From Bdellovibrionales bacterium (GTDB lineage: Bacteria; Bdellovibrionota; Bdellovibrionia; Bdellovibrionales; Bdellovibrionaceae): a DNA stretch of 64,000 bases. A program made the position numbers and the translations under genes. The notes under the pieces are model-generated. The model made no database searches. It was given only the letters and a program-made list of their open reading frames with translations, and had not been told where the DNA came from. The DNA is taken from positions 124,001 through 188,000 of the forward strand of contig JAFEAQ010000008.1 of assembly GCA_018266295.1 (NCBI GenBank). The letters are read 5' to 3'. Below, piece after piece: positions 17,359 through 26,290 of the stretch; within the stretch, counting starts at the first letter, position 1; each line of letters opens with the position of its first letter.

Positions 17359-18240
17359 ATGCAAAGTATCAAAAATTGGCTCATGGCATTCCGTCCAAAA
17401 ACTCTCACCGCTTGTTTAGTTCCTGTTGTCGTAGGGACGGCACTGGTGAAAGCGATGCATCTTCCCATCGATGGCGAAGTCGTGCTTTACGCTCTGCTCG
17501 CGAGTTTTCTGATTCAAATCGGCACGAACTTAGTCAATGACGCCGTGGATTTCAAAAAGGGCGCGGATACGGAAAAACGTATTGGCCCTCAGCGCGTGAC
17601 TCAGTCGGGGCTTTTCTCGTATCGCCAAGTGATGTTCGGAGCGGGGCTTTGTTTCTTGCTCGCGGTTCTTTGCGGAGTTCCGCTTGTGATGAAAGGCGGC
17701 ACTGCAATTATTGTTATTGGGATTCTGTCGGTGTTGATGGGCTATGGTTACACCATGGGGCCGATGCCGTTGGCATATTTTGGTCTTGGTGATTTGTTCG
17801 TAATTATTTTCTTTGGCCTGATTGCTGTGATGGGAACCTTCTATCTGCACACGCACGAGTGGACCTTCCAATCGTTCTGGTTGGGGCTGCAAATTGGCTT
17901 TCATGCAACGGTTTTGATTGCGATCAATAACCTTCGTGATGCTGACCAGGACCGGACCGTGAATAAGCGAACCCTGGCAGTTCGCATGGGGAAAAGCTTT
18001 GCTCGTTACGAGATCGCAGCCCTCGCTTTTGCTCCGTTTGTGATGAATGCGTATTGGTGGACGGTGGACTATAAGACGGCGGCTTTGATTCCACTTTTGA
18101 CCTTGCCTTTAGCCCTGGTCGTTACAAAAAACGTATTTCAAACTGAGCCTGGCTCAGTTTACAATAAGTTCTTAGGACAGTCCGCGCTTTTGCATTTATC
18201 ATTTGGATTGCTCCTTAGCTTAGGACTTTTCTTAGAATGA
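17359..18240 (+). CDS. menA: 1,4-dihydroxy-2-naphthoate polyprenyltransferase
   Basis: Integral membrane UbiA-family enzyme that prenylates dihydroxynaphthoate to demethylmenaquinone. The 293 residues give about eight membrane segments. Both Asp-rich motifs are intact: NLVNDAVDFKKGAD near residue 55 and NNLRDADQDR near residue 191. The N-terminal WLMAFRPKTL is typical of MenA. It ends in an ATGA overlap with menC. Confidence 0.93.
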   Translation: MQSIKNWLMAFRPKTLTACLVPVVVGTALVKAMHLPIDGEVVLYALLASFLIQIGTNLVNDAVDFKKGADTEKRIGPQRVTQSGLFSYRQVMFGAGLCFLLAVLCGVPLVMKGGTAIIVIGILSVLMGYGYTMGPMPLAYFGLGDLFVIIFFGLIAVMGTFYLHTHEWTFQSFWLGLQIGFHATVLIAINNLRDADQDRTVNKRTLAVRMGKSFARYEIAALAFAPFVMNAYWWTVDYKTAALIPLLTLPLALVVTKNVFQTEPGSVYNKFLGQSALLHLSFGLLLSLGLFLE

Positions 18241-19229
18241 TTATTAATTATAGCCCTTACACACTCAAACCGGTTCAACATCTCAACAACGTCGCCCACA
18301 TGGGAGACCGCAAAGGCGTTTTACTAAAGATTGAGTGGCCGGACGGGCTTATCGGGTTTTCGGATCTTCATCCTTGGCCTGAGCTCGGAGATGCTTCCTG
18401 GGAAGATCAACTCGCAGGAGTTCGTCAGGGGCAGATTTCGCCGATGATGGAGCAAGCTATCTGGCTTGCACGCAAAGATGCCCAGCTTCGTAAGCAAGGT
18501 AAGAATGCTTTCGAAGGTCTCGCGACCGTAAAAAATAACTACATCGTCACCGATATTGCGAGCGAAGCCGAAGGTTTTGCCGATCGGATGAAAGCCGATG
18601 GCTTTGAAACGGTTAAAATCAAAGTCGGCCACGACCTGCGTAGAGAGGCTGAGTTTATCAGCCTGATCGGCCGGGACGGAGCCTTTAAGCTGCGTTTGGA
18701 TTTCAATGCCATGGGAAATTGGCAGACCTACGAACGTTTTATGTCTTCGATCGATAAGGTCGCCCTGCAACGTGTTCAGTATGTCGAAGATCCGTTTCCT
18801 TTCGATGTACAAGCTTGGACTGAAGCAAAGCGCTTTGCCCCGATTGCCATCGATAACGAACTTTCTAAAGTGGATTTGAAAAAACTCAAAGGAAAGCCCT
18901 TTGATGTACTGATTTTGAAACCGGCAAAGACTGACGTGAATTCGGTTCTGCATCAAAGTGTGATCCATGATTTCAAAATTACAGTCACAAGCTATATGGA
19001 TCATCCGGTGGGCGTCGTACACGCACTTGCAATCGCAAGTGAATTGAAAAAAGCCCATCCGCAACGCATCCTCGATGCGGGCTGCATGACCTTAAAGCTT
19101 TTCCAAATGGACTCTTACTCAGCTGAAGTGGTAACCTCTGGGCCATTCTTGAAACGGCCGGCCGGCAAAGGCATTGGCTTTGATACGCTGCTGTCAAGGG
19201 AACCATGGGCTCAACTAAAACTTCGCTAA
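18237..19229 (+). CDS. menC: o-Succinylbenzoate synthase
   Basis: Enolase-superfamily enzyme of menaquinone synthesis that dehydrates SHCHC to o-succinylbenzoate. The acid-base Lys lies in VKIKVGHD; metal ligands are seen in LRLDFNAM, YVEDPFPFD and AIDNELSK, and the second Lys in LILKPAK. Length 330 residues is normal. It overlaps menA by 4 bases and menE by 25, so the three genes form one translational block. menB, menD, menF and menH are not in this window. Confidence 0.9.
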   Translation: MIINYSPYTLKPVQHLNNVAHMGDRKGVLLKIEWPDGLIGFSDLHPWPELGDASWEDQLAGVRQGQISPMMEQAIWLARKDAQLRKQGKNAFEGLATVKNNYIVTDIASEAEGFADRMKADGFETVKIKVGHDLRREAEFISLIGRDGAFKLRLDFNAMGNWQTYERFMSSIDKVALQRVQYVEDPFPFDVQAWTEAKRFAPIAIDNELSKVDLKKLKGKPFDVLILKPAKTDVNSVLHQSVIHDFKITVTSYMDHPVGVVHALAIASELKKAHPQRILDAGCMTLKLFQMDSYSAEVVTSGPFLKRPAGKGIGFDTLLSREPWAQLKLR

Positions 19230-20392
19230 ATCCAGATGTGATCGATTGGCAGAGCACTGAGAACTCAGCTCTTCTGAATCCGCGCTGGACAGAGGCTGAG
19301 AGAGACGCACTTTTTGAAGTCGCGCAAACGGTGAGTGAGCGCCGTGGATTGCAAGGCCATCTTTGGCTTGCCACATCGGGATCGACCTCTGAATCTGTGG
19401 GCTACATCAAGCTCGTCGCTCTTTCTAAGCAGGCTTTTCTTGCATCAGCAAAATCCGTGAATCAGCATCTGAATGCCACTCCGTCAGATACTTGGTTGCA
19501 AGTCCTGCCACGTTTTCACGTCGGCGGCTTGGGTGTTGAAGTGCGTGCGATGCTTTCTGGGAGCAAAGTCGTTTCGGATTTTGAAAAGTGGAATCCGCTG
19601 CGGATTCATAAGCTCATGACGGAAAATAAAATCACCATTGCCTCGATGGTGCCGACTCAAGTGTTTGATTTGGTTCAGGCCGAGTTGAAGTCGCCATCAA
19701 GTCTGCGCGCTGTGATTGTCGGCGGTGGAGCTTTGAATGAAAGTCTTTACCACTCAGCGCGCTTGCTCGGCTGGCCCTTGTTGCCAAGTTATGGAATGAC
19801 GGAGACTTGCTCGCAGATCGCGACGGCGTCTTTGGCGACGTTGAAATCTGAAAAGATGCCGCTGGCGCAAAGATTGAGTCACGCTGAATGGCGCGCAACT
19901 CCTGAAGGGCTTTTGCAGGTGCGTGGGCCTTCGTTATTGACTTGTTATGGCCAGCTTCAGAAAGATGGACAGATCCGCGACTGGGATCCAAAAGATGACG
20001 GCTGGCTCGAGACCGAAGATTTTGTCATTCTTGAAAACGACACCGTTCGCTTTTCAGGACGCAAAAATGATTTCATCAAAATCGGCGGAGAAGGCAGTTC
20101 CATGGGCCGCCTGCGCGAGATCTTTGATCGCGTCGTTGCAACGATGGATGCGAGTGTCAGCCAGCAGGTCTTGCTTGCAGATGCACCGTCAGAACGTCTG
20201 GGCAGCGAGATTCATTTAATTACGACAATGCAAAATAAGAATGATTTCATTTCTCAGTTACAGGAAAACTTCAACCGTGAAGTGCTGCCCTTTGAAAGAA
20301 TCCGTGAAGTAAAGTATATTTCTACTATTCCCCGTTCTGATTTGGGAAAGGTTCTTTGGGTGCAATTGAAAAGGAATTTATATGGCCATTGA
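19205..20392 (+). CDS. menE: o-Succinylbenzoate-CoA ligase
   Basis: Adenylate-forming enzyme that activates o-succinylbenzoate with CoA. The P-loop-like motif is LATSGSTSESVGYIKLV (residues 57-73), followed by LPSYGMTETCSQ, the A5 motif, and FSGRKNDFIKIGGEG, the A8 hinge. The C-terminal Lys of PRSDLGKVLW completes the set. At 395 residues it is somewhat shorter than typical MenE (about 450). It overlaps menC and the following ferredoxin-like gene. Confidence 0.88.
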   Translation: MGSTKTSLNPDVIDWQSTENSALLNPRWTEAERDALFEVAQTVSERRGLQGHLWLATSGSTSESVGYIKLVALSKQAFLASAKSVNQHLNATPSDTWLQVLPRFHVGGLGVEVRAMLSGSKVVSDFEKWNPLRIHKLMTENKITIASMVPTQVFDLVQAELKSPSSLRAVIVGGGALNESLYHSARLLGWPLLPSYGMTETCSQIATASLATLKSEKMPLAQRLSHAEWRATPEGLLQVRGPSLLTCYGQLQKDGQIRDWDPKDDGWLETEDFVILENDTVRFSGRKNDFIKIGGEGSSMGRLREIFDRVVATMDASVSQQVLLADAPSERLGSEIHLITTMQNKNDFISQLQENFNREVLPFERIREVKYISTIPRSDLGKVLWVQLKRNLYGH

Positions 20393-20717
20393 AAAACAAG
20401 AAAACGCCTGGTCCGATGCCGTCGTATTGATCTGCGAAAAGTGCGGTAAAAGCCTTGATGGTTTGAAGCTCAAAGAAGAGGGCAATGCCTCTGAGAACTT
20501 GAAAAAATATCTCAAGAGCCAAATGAAAGAGCTCGGTCATGGCAAACAAATCCGCGTCATCAATTCCGGCTGTTTGGATATTTGCATTAAGAATGAAGTG
20601 GCCGTGAGCTACAATCCGGTGGATTCACACAAGCATCCCCAACAGACTTTCACGGTTCATCCCGAAGAAGATCGCGAGCAGTTATTAAAATATCTCGTTG
20701 GTACTTTGAAGAAATAA
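20382..20717 (+). CDS. Thioredoxin-like [2Fe-2S] ferredoxin
   Basis: A 111-residue protein with the fold pattern of thioredoxin-like 2Fe-2S ferredoxins. Four Cys could ligate the cluster: Cys18 and Cys21 (CEKC) and Cys64 and Cys68 (GCLDIC). The Cys18-Cys21 spacing is tighter than the usual 8-12 residues in this family, so cluster binding is likely but not certain. It overlaps menE by 11 bases, suggesting co-expression. Its stop is immediately next to the stop of the convergent gene. Confidence 0.75.
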   Translation: MAIEKQENAWSDAVVLICEKCGKSLDGLKLKEEGNASENLKKYLKSQMKELGHGKQIRVINSGCLDICIKNEVAVSYNPVDSHKHPQQTFTVHPEEDREQLLKYLVGTLKK

Positions 20718-21455
20718 TTAAGGCTTAAAAATCTTGTCGAGTGTGCCGTTCTTTTTCAGGGCGGCAATAGCTTTGTTCAATTCGCCAAGTTCGATCCCGG
20801 CTTTTTTAGACAGCGCACATTTTACTTTGACGGTGTCCAATCCTAAGTCGTAGGAACGCAATTCGGGATTTTTCTTTTTATAAAAATCATATTCCAAGTT
20901 AGAGATAATCATGTACTCCATGCGCCCATGAAGGAGTTTTTGAATATTGCTCGCAGTGCTGGGGCCGGTTTCTTTGGTAATCTTTCCGCTTTCAAAGTAG
21001 GGATCCATTTTTTTGTAGTAGTAATTAACGATGGCGCCAACCTGTTTGCCGAAGAGGTCTTCGATTTTGCTGACTGGCTTTCCTTTGATCGTGGTAATAA
21101 GATTGGTGTTGGAAGTCAGTTCATCACTCCAAAGAAGCTGATTGGTCAGCTCGGGCGGGAACCAGGATTGGTGAACGAAGCAAACGATTCCGAGCTCGCC
21201 AGAGACAAGATCGGGCCCTACACGTTTTTGCGGGAGAAGAATAATACCGGGCTTTAGATTGAGTTCGTTAGTAAGGGCGTCGGCGAGTTTTTTGAGAATC
21301 CCACCGGTGACTTCGGCGCGGCCGTTGCTGTAATCCACTTCCACAAATGGCAGATTGGTCTCGTTAGCGACTCCGTAATAGAGCGTCTTTGTTTTGGCAA
21401 ACGCAGCGCCAGCGAGCAGAACCAAGGATGTCAGCACAAGTAAACAGATCCGCAT
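20718..21455 (-). CDS. Periplasmic solute-binding protein (family 3 type)
   Basis: Predicted periplasmic binding protein of 245 residues with a signal peptide (MRICLLVLTSLVLLAGAAFA). The order of segments, including VTGGILKKLADALTNEL, then IEDLFGKQVGAIVNYYY and a C-terminal LNKAIAALKKNGTLDKIF, fits the amino-acid-type SBP_bac_3 fold. No transporter genes adjoin it, so it could serve a sensor or an unlinked permease. Its stop codon abuts the stop of the convergent ferredoxin gene with no spacer. Confidence 0.75.
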   Translation of the reverse strand: MRICLLVLTSLVLLAGAAFAKTKTLYYGVANETNLPFVEVDYSNGRAEVTGGILKKLADALTNELNLKPGIILLPQKRVGPDLVSGELGIVCFVHQSWFPPELTNQLLWSDELTSNTNLITTIKGKPVSKIEDLFGKQVGAIVNYYYKKMDPYFESGKITKETGPSTASNIQKLLHGRMEYMIISNLEYDFYKKKNPELRSYDLGLDTVKVKCALSKKAGIELGELNKAIAALKKNGTLDKIFKP

Positions 21456-21524
21456 GGACCTAGCATGCGGCTATCTCGAGGGCTTTGTCACGAGTTCATA
21501 TTAAGAACCGTTCGATTCGAGTAT

Positions 21525-22574
21525 TTACTTATAAAGGGGGCTCGCGAAATATTTACGGCGAACGTGTCTCATCAAGACAACGATCACAGAGGCTGCTGGA
21601 ATTGCGAGGAGCATTCCGAAGAAACCGAACAGCTGGCCACCTGCAAGAATCGCAAAGATCACAGCCACGGGATGCAGACCCACTTTATTTCCTACCAAGT
21701 AAGGGATCAAAACCCAGCCCTCGATGATCTGTCCAATGCCAAACACTGTCCAAACCCATACCACCGGCAGAAAATCCTGGAACTGAAAGATCGCGGCTAT
21801 CGTTGCGATCACAATACCAATCGTAAAGCCGAAGTAAGGAATGATGCTGCCAAGGCCCGCAATCAAGCCGACAATGACTGCGATATCAAGCCCGACAACC
21901 TTCAAGCCCAACGCATACACGAGGCTCAAGCAGATCATCACGATAAATTGTCCCCGGAAAAACGCGCCAAGAACCTCGTCGATTTCGCCGGCGATGGTTC
22001 TGACGTTGCCTTCAATTTGTCGAGGTAAAAGTTCATAGAAAGAGGTCATCAATTTTTGCCAGTCGAGCATTAGGTAAAATGCTACAACCGGAATTAGCGC
22101 CACACTCGCCAACGTTCCCACGATGGCCATACCACCTTGAGCGACACGAGTGATCACTTGACCGGCGACAGAGCCGGCCTCTTGCCAAGAGTTGGTCAGC
22201 ATTGTCGTCAGAGTCTCAACATCGAAATGCATGAGATCGACCTGGAATGTTTTTCGAATCCAAGGAATCGCTTGGGTGTTAATCCACTTCACGAAATCCG
22301 GCATTTTTGTATTGAGGTAGATGATCTGATCGCGAATCAACGGAACCAAGATACCGATCAAGATTAACAAGACGAGTGTGATTCCAGCAAAAACGATAGT
22401 GACGGAAAGCACGCGGGGAAGTTTCCAGCGGCTCAAGCGTTCAACAAGAGGGTTTCCGAGGTAAGCCAGCAAAAAGCCTACTACAAATGGCATCAAGATC
22501 GGCGCAAGAAGATAAATCAAACCGCCGGTAACTGCGATGAGGACCAAGGTGAGCCACTTTTGTGAATCTGTCAT
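21525..22574 (-). CDS. AI-2E/PerM-family membrane transporter
   Basis: A 349-residue membrane protein with about eight helices. The N-terminal pattern (LAPILMPFVVGFLLAYLGNP, residues 24-43), the extramembrane middle and the C-terminal segment LVGNKVGLHPVAVIFAILAGG are typical of the family once named for autoinducer-2 export. Members also include Na+/H+ antiporters and permeases of unknown cargo, so no substrate is assigned. The ATG overlaps the stop of the upstream YkgJ-like gene by 4 bases. Confidence 0.85.
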   Translation of the reverse strand: MTDSQKWLTLVLIAVTGGLIYLLAPILMPFVVGFLLAYLGNPLVERLSRWKLPRVLSVTIVFAGITLVLLILIGILVPLIRDQIIYLNTKMPDFVKWINTQAIPWIRKTFQVDLMHFDVETLTTMLTNSWQEAGSVAGQVITRVAQGGMAIVGTLASVALIPVVAFYLMLDWQKLMTSFYELLPRQIEGNVRTIAGEIDEVLGAFFRGQFIVMICLSLVYALGLKVVGLDIAVIVGLIAGLGSIIPYFGFTIGIVIATIAAIFQFQDFLPVVWVWTVFGIGQIIEGWVLIPYLVGNKVGLHPVAVIFAILAGGQLFGFFGMLLAIPAASVIVVLMRHVRRKYFASPLYK

Positions 22575-23023
22575 TTACCAAACCCTTTTTCGCTTTTGAT
22601 TTGTTCGTTCAGGATCTTTTCGATTTCATCGCCAGACCAAATTTTTCCTTTGCCGACGCCCGGGCAGAATTCGACAACGTCTTTCTTCCACGCTTTGGCT
22701 TCCATCACTTCAGGCCAGAACGGCCAAGTACGGCATTGGGTAGGTCGGCCTTCATAGACGCCGCAGCGTTTGCCTTCAAGGAACATGCAATCTGGTTTGC
22801 CTTTTTCCTCGATCAGATGATAGATGCCGCCGGTTTTTTCACAGTATTTTTTTGTGAATTCAGAAGTGCGCATTTTTAAAACTTTGGCCATGCGCTTGCG
22901 GTCTTCAAGAGTCATGAAGACGAAGCCAAACTCGCCGTGCGATGTGCAACATTGGCCCGAGCCCTGGCATTGAAATTGGACTCCGGCTCTCCACCATTCA
23001 TTTTTAGTTTCAGCTTTAGACAT
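22571..23023 (-). CDS. YkgJ-family Cys-cluster protein
   Basis: A 150-residue cytoplasmic protein of the YkgJ or Fe-S oxidoreductase-like family. Eight Cys are arranged as FQCQGSGQCC near the N-terminus and then CEKTGG, DCMFLEGKRCGVYEGRPTQC in the middle, a layout thought to bind a zinc or iron-sulfur centre. The ATG at 23023 has a GAGG ribosome site and is preferred to a TTG five codons upstream. It overlaps the thioesterase gene by 8 bases. Confidence 0.85.
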   Translation of the reverse strand: MSKAETKNEWWRAGVQFQCQGSGQCCTSHGEFGFVFMTLEDRKRMAKVLKMRTSEFTKKYCEKTGGIYHLIEEKGKPDCMFLEGKRCGVYEGRPTQCRTWPFWPEVMEAKAWKKDVVEFCPGVGKGKIWSGDEIEKILNEQIKSEKGFGK

Positions 23024-23441
23024 TTGCAGGCGCCTCAAGGTAAGGACTCAGGCGTTGCTTCATGATCTCAGGCAACGGCATTTTGTCTTTGGTTTTAGGA
23101 TCCAAGACAGCATGAACCATATGGACGGTTGCATGCAAGCGACCGTTCTGCTCAAACAGGTATTTCATCTTGAAAGAGGTGCTACCCATGTGCTCCACCG
23201 TGGCTGTCACATCATAGGTTTGCCCTGGAACAAAGGGGGCTTTGTAGTCCGCCTCCACGTGACGAATCGGGATGAGATGTTCGTTTGGGCTGAACCATTC
23301 GCGGTACTTGTAACCGGCAGCCACAATAAACTCCTCAAAAGTGTCATGGGCGAGGCTAAAAACGTTAGCGAAATACATGATTTGGGCTGGATCGGCCTCA
23401 CGGAACTTAATGCGGATTTGGGTCTTGAATTTTAGGCTCAT
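23016..23441 (-). CDS. 4HBT-type acyl-CoA thioesterase, MenI candidate
   Basis: A 141-residue hotdog-fold thioesterase. The motif READPAQIMYFANVFSLAHD (residues 14-32) holds the catalytic Asp of 4-hydroxybenzoyl-CoA thioesterase-like enzymes. The start at 23441 is chosen because it places the domain at the N-terminus; an upstream frame adds 14 unlikely residues. Its neighbours make quinones and polyprenyl chains, and DHNA-CoA hydrolase (MenI) of cyanobacteria is of this type, so MenI is a reasonable but unproven role. Alternatives are general acyl-CoA hydrolase or a YbgC-like enzyme. Confidence 0.82.
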   Translation of the reverse strand: MSLKFKTQIRIKFREADPAQIMYFANVFSLAHDTFEEFIVAAGYKYREWFSPNEHLIPIRHVEADYKAPFVPGQTYDVTATVEHMGSTSFKMKYLFEQNGRLHATVHMVHAVLDPKTKDKMPLPEIMKQRLSPYLEAPANV

Positions 23442-23530
23442 TTTTAACTTGTAAGATGAAGGACTCCTTGACAGCAAGCACATAAATTTGAAATCTTACG
23501 ACCTTCCGAAACGGACCCTAGGAGCTTATT

Positions 23531-24487
23531 TTGCAGCGCAATGTCATAGATCTCAAAGTCTACGATTCAAAGGACTTTCCAGCCTATCTTCCCAAATTGA
23601 ATTCGCTTTATGACGACTTGTTCAGTGGCGGCAAAGGCTTCCGCGCAAAAATGATCTGGATGATGAGCGATTCTTTGAGACTCGCTTCAAAAACCGAGCT
23701 GCTTTTAGCGCAGACGATTGAGTTCATCCATAACGCCTCTCTTTTGCATGATGACTTAGTGGACCGTTCCCACCTTCGCCGTGGTAAAACGACGGCGTGG
23801 ATGAAGTACACTCCGGAGTACGCGGTGCTTGCGGGTGATTATTTGCTCGCCCGCGTGATGGTGAACCTTTCAAGCTTCGGCAATATCAAGCTCGTCGCTT
23901 ACACCTCGCAGGTCATTTCCGATTTGCTCGAAGGGGAGTGGTTACAGGACTCCGTCGTCGGCGACTTCTTCGTGACTCTCGATCAGCTCGATCGCATTCA
24001 TAATCTGAAAACGGCGTCGTTGTTTAAATGGTGCTTGCGTGCGCCGTTTATCGCGCTGGAGCGCTATGACGATGATCTTCATCGCACGCTTGAAGAAATG
24101 GGTACCATTCTCGGTCAGCTTTTCCAGCGCAGCGATGATTTGCTCGATTACGATATTCGTAACTACGAAGGCAAAGCGATCTTAGGAGATTTAAAATCGG
24201 GCTACTTGAATTCCTTTGGCGCTTTCGTTTGCGCGGGCCTGACTCGTCACCAGATCGACCAAGTGGTGCGTTCTCGTGATATGGATTCTTTCTATAACAG
24301 CATTGGTGGCAAGGCTTACTTTGATGAGAAGCTAAAAGCATTCGATGCGGCTAATGAAAAGCTGATTCAGTTGTATTTCCATCACATGGACCGTTTGAAG
24401 CCTCACTTGCGTCCTGGCGAAGAAAAGCTTTTCACCTATTTGAATCCTCTGACGGATCTTCTCTACTGGAGAAAGAAACCATCGTGA
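23531..24487 (+). CDS. Trans-polyprenyl diphosphate synthase
   Basis: Makes the all-trans polyprenyl diphosphate side chain, probably for menaquinone. The 318 residues include the first Asp-rich motif LLHDDLVDRSHLRRGK and the second FQRSDDLLDYD, plus GGKGFRAKM for pyrophosphate binding. The start is TTG behind AGGAGC. It reads divergently from the thioesterase and overlaps the next prenyltransferase gene by 4 bases (GTGA). Chain length cannot be read reliably. Confidence 0.9.
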   Translation: MQRNVIDLKVYDSKDFPAYLPKLNSLYDDLFSGGKGFRAKMIWMMSDSLRLASKTELLLAQTIEFIHNASLLHDDLVDRSHLRRGKTTAWMKYTPEYAVLAGDYLLARVMVNLSSFGNIKLVAYTSQVISDLLEGEWLQDSVVGDFFVTLDQLDRIHNLKTASLFKWCLRAPFIALERYDDDLHRTLEEMGTILGQLFQRSDDLLDYDIRNYEGKAILGDLKSGYLNSFGAFVCAGLTRHQIDQVVRSRDMDSFYNSIGGKAYFDEKLKAFDAANEKLIQLYFHHMDRLKPHLRPGEEKLFTYLNPLTDLLYWRKKPS

Positions 24488-25569
24488 GCGAAATCGTTAC
24501 GCTTTCTAAAGGTTCTGCGAACTTTGAGTCTTATCTTTTGGGCACGTTCTCAAAGGACCAGCGAGCTTTGCCTTTGCAGACTCTGAATGCGAACTCGTCG
24601 CTTGAAACAGTCACTTTCGAAGTAAAGCCTGTCAGCGAGATCCAGCGTCCGATGTTGCCGGTGATCTTGCTGCATTTATTGAAGGTGCGTGCCTTTATTT
24701 TGGTTCTCTTCCCGATGTATCTCATTCTGGTCAAGAACACGGCAGATAAAACCATTCGCGATCCCTTTGTGGTGGTCTTAAGCACACTTGGGATTTTGTT
24801 TGCCTACATTGCCGTGAACCTTCGCAATGATTTTACCGATCACATGAAGGGCATTGACCGCATCAACGCCAAAGCGGGGAGCCGCGTGATTCAAAATGGT
24901 TGGATGACGGCGGCTCAAGTAAAAAGCTGGGCGAATTTCTTTGTTGTGATGTCGTTGCTATTCGCGGCGATTGTGATCTTTGCTTTTCCGGTCGTGATTG
25001 GCGTCGTTATGCTGACCTTCCTTGTAGGCGTGTGGGCGCAGTTCCTCAAAAAAGGTTCTTTCAAATATCACAAGGGTGGTGAGATCTTTGTGTTCTTGCT
25101 GCTCGGACCTCTCTTGACGACGGGTTATCACATTTCTATTGCCGGCTCTTGGGATTTAGAGTCTCTATACCTCGGCGTGATGTGGGGCTGGATTGTTGTT
25201 TTCCTTCAACATATCAAAAATTTTGAATTCATCATGGTGAACTCGCAAGCCGGTTTTCATAATACGGTGACTTGGCTGGGCTTTGATAAGTCGAAGGTCT
25301 TACTCAAAGTTTGGTGGATTTTGTTCCTGGCGATGTTCATTTGGTATCACATGCGCTACGCCGGCGATTTCTGGACCTGGTTTGTGGGGGCCACTGTGGC
25401 GTTTAGCTCATTTCCATTTTTTATCGGTATCAACAACTTGCATAGCCCGGCGGGCTCCGATCTTTTGCGCGTTCGCCGTCGTGGCTACAACCTGGTTCTC
25501 GTGACGATCTTCTTGTGGGCGCTAGAAAATATTTGGTACTGGGCCCAGTGGCAGGCATGGGGAGTTTAG
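24484..25569 (+). CDS. UbiA-superfamily prenyltransferase, second paralogue
   Basis: A 361-residue membrane protein with about nine helices. The first Asp-rich motif is intact (NLRNDFTDHMKGIDRIN near residue 113). The place of the second is taken by HIKNFEFIMVNSQAG, which lacks the usual Asp pair. Fused or adjacent coupling to a polyprenyl synthase suggests it handles the product of that enzyme. It may transfer the chain to an unknown acceptor or be a non-canonical MenA partner, since a full menA is at 17359. A 55-residue soluble N-terminal extension is unusual. Confidence 0.75.
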   Translation: MSEIVTLSKGSANFESYLLGTFSKDQRALPLQTLNANSSLETVTFEVKPVSEIQRPMLPVILLHLLKVRAFILVLFPMYLILVKNTADKTIRDPFVVVLSTLGILFAYIAVNLRNDFTDHMKGIDRINAKAGSRVIQNGWMTAAQVKSWANFFVVMSLLFAAIVIFAFPVVIGVVMLTFLVGVWAQFLKKGSFKYHKGGEIFVFLLLGPLLTTGYHISIAGSWDLESLYLGVMWGWIVVFLQHIKNFEFIMVNSQAGFHNTVTWLGFDKSKVLLKVWWILFLAMFIWYHMRYAGDFWTWFVGATVAFSSFPFFIGINNLHSPAGSDLLRVRRRGYNLVLVTIFLWALENIWYWAQWQAWGV

Positions 25570-26288
25570 CCTGTCTTTCTTTTTCTGAAGCGTCTTTAGC
25601 GGCGAAGGCTCAAAGCCTCGCTGAGTTTCTGCAAATTCCCGTAAATCCCGAACATCGCGAAGAGTTTTCTTTCTGCCTGGAGTTATCCAGCGAAGGCGTT
25701 CGCCTGGTGGATGCACAAAAGCGTGTCCTGGAAATCGATTTCATCAAGGATCACCTCAATTACCAGCGCCGCGGTCTTCGTGGTAAGAACGAGCTACTTG
25801 CTAAAGCTCTCGGCTATTCGAAAGGTGTTCGTCGCGTGTTGGATTTGTCTGCCGGTATGGGAATTGATGCCGTCTTTATGACTCAGCTCGGGTTTCAAGT
25901 GACTTCGGTGGAAAGATCCAAGCTGTTATTTGTTTTGCTCAATGAAGCCTTAGGGCGCGCTCCGGAGCTTCAGCCAAAGCTGCAATTTGTTTCTGCTGAT
26001 AGTTTTGAGTACCTGCATGCGGCGGAGAGTTCGCGTGAAGTCGATGCGATCTTCTTTGATCCGATGTATCCGCACAAAAAGAAAACGGCTTTGCCGAAAC
26101 AAGAGATGGTGGTCTTTCGTGAACTTGTCGGTCACGATGAAGATGCCGCTCGAGTGTTAGAAGAAGCGATGAAGTGGCCTGTGAGCCGCATAGTTGTGAA
26201 ACGTCCTTTGGGTGCTGAAGAGCTTTTACCTGGCGTTCGCCATGCCTTTGAAGGCAAGGTCGTCCGCTATGATGTCTATATGAGGTAG
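25557..26288 (+). CDS. rsmJ: RsmJ-like 16S rRNA methyltransferase
   Basis: SAM-dependent enzyme resembling RsmJ, which methylates G1516 of 16S rRNA at N2. Diagnostic segments are LDLSAGMGIDAVFMTQLG (motif I), VERSKLLFVLLNEAL, and FFDPMYPHKKKTALPKQEM, then RIVVKRPLGAEEL. The ATG at 25557, overlapping the previous stop by 13 bases, is chosen; a GTG at 25515 would overlap the previous gene by 55 bases. Length is 243 residues. Confidence 0.85.
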   Translation: MGSLACLSFSEASLAAKAQSLAEFLQIPVNPEHREEFSFCLELSSEGVRLVDAQKRVLEIDFIKDHLNYQRRGLRGKNELLAKALGYSKGVRRVLDLSAGMGIDAVFMTQLGFQVTSVERSKLLFVLLNEALGRAPELQPKLQFVSADSFEYLHAAESSREVDAIFFDPMYPHKKKTALPKQEMVVFRELVGHDEDAARVLEEAMKWPVSRIVVKRPLGAEELLPGVRHAFEGKVVRYDVYMR

Positions 26289-26290
26289 TT

